DNA of 64,000 nt, taken from NCBI RefSeq assembly GCF_036370855.1, contig NC_088132.1, positions 62,658,841 to 62,722,840 on the forward strand. The letters are read 5' to 3'. Position numbers and translations under genes: made by a program. The notes beneath the pieces are model-generated. The model saw nothing but the letters and a program-made list of their open reading frames with translations. It was not told where the DNA came from and did not search any database. This document shows positions 62,148 to 64,000 of this stretch, piece by piece; the first letter of the stretch is position 1; each line of letters begins with the position of its first letter. The DNA comes from Dromaius novaehollandiae. Its lineage: Eukaryota; Chordata; Aves; Casuariiformes; Dromaiidae.

Positions 62148-62263
62148 AAGAAGAAAATCTAGAAATCCATCTCAAATTGAAGGACTTTCAGTGGCTACGG
62201 GACTGCATGGAAGAGCTGCTTCGTAGGCTGAAGGTTTGGAGCGGAGCATTCTTTCACTCTTAA
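62148..62263 (+). CDS. candidate second exon of the nested peptide gene
   Basis: After an acceptor-like CTAATCCATAG (62,147), the frame needs exactly the one base left by the candidate first exon to give EEENLEIHLKLKDFQWLRDC. It continues through MEELLRRLKVW to TAA at 62,261-62,263, for a total of 62 residues. The segment is strongly amphipathic, with the spacing W-L-x3-M-x2-L. That spacing recalls the helical C-terminal halves of small peptide hormones, including the PTH type, but no hallmark N-terminal motif is present and I do not assign a family. A weak donor (AAG|GTTTGG, 62,233) might end the exon earlier in phase 0. The acceptor's pyrimidine tract is weak. Confidence 0.2.
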
Positions 62264-63264
62264 ATGATCTTATATTGTTGCTGCTTCCCATTCACTAAGA
62301 AACTTATCTAAATCAAACTGTGGGCCAGCTGACTACTGATTTTATAAAAAACACTCTTGCTAAATAATTTCAGTCAGTCAACAATCAACATTAGTCAAAT
62401 CAGTGTAAGATTTGTTTTATTCAGATTTTATTTTAGAGCAAATATCTCCGAACATTTGCAGTATTCAAATATAGACCATGTTCTGTGCCTTCAGTGTGAT
62501 TTTTTGGGAGAATGCACCCTGCATATTTCAAAAGCAAACAGATCTGAATGATCTTTGTTGGATACATCCCAATTTATGGCATCTTTCATTGTCTATAGGT
62601 TTTGTAGAACAGCTTTCTTTAACCTTTCAACGTAAATCAGACAAATCACCCAAACAAAATTATTAAACTAAAGCAGCTGCTATTTTAGAACAGTTGCTTT
62701 TGCTTGTAACATGCAGCAACAGCTTAAACATATGCAGCTATAGACCTCTAATGGTACAACACGTGTTTTTGAAAGCAGAAAAATCTGACTACCACTCCCT
62801 TGCAAGGGAAAGGTAACTCCTTAGGATTCTCTGTTAGAGCCACCCTGGGGGAAGGCTTGCTTATTCATCGTGAAAACAATGCTTATTTCAGGTTCCTAAT
62901 CCTTTAAATGGGAGGTGCTTTGGTGTCTGTCAGTAACAGCACGAAAACTGTAATTAAAGTGTAAAGTACTTCACACTTCATATGCAAGTGTTAGGCTACA
63001 CTTACATTAGCTACAAACATGTACAGTCATGCTTTGACACCATCCTCATATTTAGTTTTACATGCAGTGCTAGTACCATGTTTACCATCAGGCTAGCTCA
63101 TTTAGATACTAATTCTAATTTACCACACTTCTAGTTGAACTCAAATCTACAGAAAAGCAATGGTAACTGTTACTGAATTACTATATCACTGCTTCTGAGC
63201 TACAGAATTTAGCATGACCCGAAGCAGCCTCTAGGGCACCACAACCTAGCTCATGTATTTGGCA

Positions 63265-63845
63265 AGAGCACGCTGCGATGAGAAAGCAAAAGGAAGAGAG
63301 AAGGGCGCAGACGCTGACCGCGACGCATGGCAACAATCGTCGTTGGTGTAGGTTTGCTTCTGAATTGCCTTTATGATACAACAGAGGTTTTCATAGAGAA
63401 CCAGTGTGTTCAAGATCAGAGACAAAACTGCACAGAAGCACCAAAGTCACAAGCTAGTCTGGCACGCAGCACTCTGCCTGCAAAGAAAGGGCCGCGCACA
63501 GCCTTGGTGCGACAGAGCAGGCCAGGAGGGAACGGGAGCTGCGACCCGGTGCCGGTTTGGTCCTGGCTGAGGCAATCCGTGCCAGTCGCCCCCGGTACGC
63601 GCTCCTGCTCCCTCGGCCCCCGCTCAGCCGTGCTGCCAGTGAGCTAGGAGAGGGAGCCAAGGCTCCCTGCGCTCCCTCCACAGGGACCGAGCTGCAGCCG
63701 GGCAGCAGCTCCCCACTGCAGCCCGGGTGCCCCGCAAGGAAGGGCACAGCTTGGGCCCGGGGGTCCTCTCCCCACTCCCCCCTGCGGAGGCCGCTGAGCA
63801 GCTATGTTTGCTCTGAGGGCAAAGTCAAAGCGAACAGAATAAAGT
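63265..63845. promoter_or_regulatory. GC/CpG-rich block inside NDUFAF2 intron
   Basis: Two CpG-dense patches (about 63,265-63,345 and 63,470-63,840) stand out from AT-rich intron. They contain many CG steps (GGGCGCAGACGCTGACCGCGACGC and the GGTACGCGCTC area). On the plus strand a 106-codon frame starts at ATG 63,327 with a hydrophobic N-terminus, but it matches nothing known and its C-terminal half is what GC-rich DNA gives by chance. It is a possible internal or antisense promoter or enhancer CpG island, or a degraded GC-rich repeat. It is not the NDUFAF2 promoter, because the earlier exons are not found between here and the last exon. Confidence 0.4.
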
Positions 63846-64000
63846 AAACAAGCACGGCTTCCTCAAGCTCTTTTTTAAGCGACTTCTCTGACCAGTTCCT
63901 TCTGTTCAGACCTTTGCAGCTCAACTCCTTATTTTAATTTTAAACTCCAAATTTTAATGCCCTTTCACATTTAGTAATAATCCTCTCTAAAGCCATGCAC

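Larger units (their letters stand above)
58341..64000 (-). other. NDUFAF2: intron of NDUFAF2 (partial, continues beyond window)
   Basis: All sequence from the acceptor to the right edge is consistent with the last NDUFAF2 intron, which is very long in mammals too. It is AT-rich apart from two GC-richer islands, at about 60,830-61,020 and 63,265-63,845. It contains a T31 run and a possible nested gene on the opposite strand, both listed separately. Confidence 0.7.

Noticed and set aside
63327-63647. 106-codon ATG-initiated plus-strand frame in the intronic CpG block
   Set aside because: The hydrophobic start is suggestive, but the rest is GC-driven low-information sequence with no family match and a poor Kozak -3 base. 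Kept only as part of the CpG-block finding.

Overview
The window looks like vertebrate nuclear DNA, most likely from a bird. It has long AT-rich non-coding stretches with vertebrate dinucleotide microsatellites, intron-containing genes, a CpG-island promoter, and one clear 5'-truncated CR1 LINE (the dominant sauropsid retroposon) with an avian-type 3' end. Two genes are recognised from their proteins: SMIM15 (plus strand, complete coding sequence) and NDUFAF2 (minus strand, last coding exon only). They sit tail to tail, as they do on human 5q12. Much of human 5q corresponds to the bird Z chromosome, so a Z-linked location is a reasonable inference, but this window does not prove it.

Layout. 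From 1 to about 53.6 kb I find no recognisable protein-coding gene. By human gene order this should be the intergenic desert on the 5' side of SMIM15, towards ZSWIM6. It holds microsatellites, small tandem duplications, a few SINE/LINE relics, an isolated GC/CpG-rich block at about 5.86-6.18 kb, two unusual palindromic elements built on TTATC-NNNN-GATAA cores (22.19-22.39 kb and 23.94-24.04 kb), and the CR1 copy at 45.4-46.2 kb. From about 53.64 to 54.78 kb lies a strong CpG island that is the SMIM15 promoter and 5' UTR. The single SMIM15 coding exon is at 55,184-55,408, with about 1.7 kb of 3' UTR ending near 57.1 kb. The terminal NDUFAF2 exon is at 58,083-58,340 on the minus strand, and the rest of the window appears to be intron of NDUFAF2.

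Most interesting leads. (1) On the plus strand inside the NDUFAF2 intron there is a small GC-rich block with a CArG box, a TATA-like box, an ATG, a signal-peptide-like 24-codon reading frame and a strong splice donor. A phase-compatible candidate second exon lies 1.1 kb downstream, so this may be a small nested secreted-peptide gene. This is unproven. (2) The SMIM15 5' UTR carries a short upstream ORF that would cross the splice junction and stop 16 nt before the SMIM15 start codon. (3) The two GATA-type palindromes appear to share one unit and could be a fold-back/MITE family or a structured regulatory element. No prokaryotic features, CRISPR arrays, tRNA or rRNA genes were seen.
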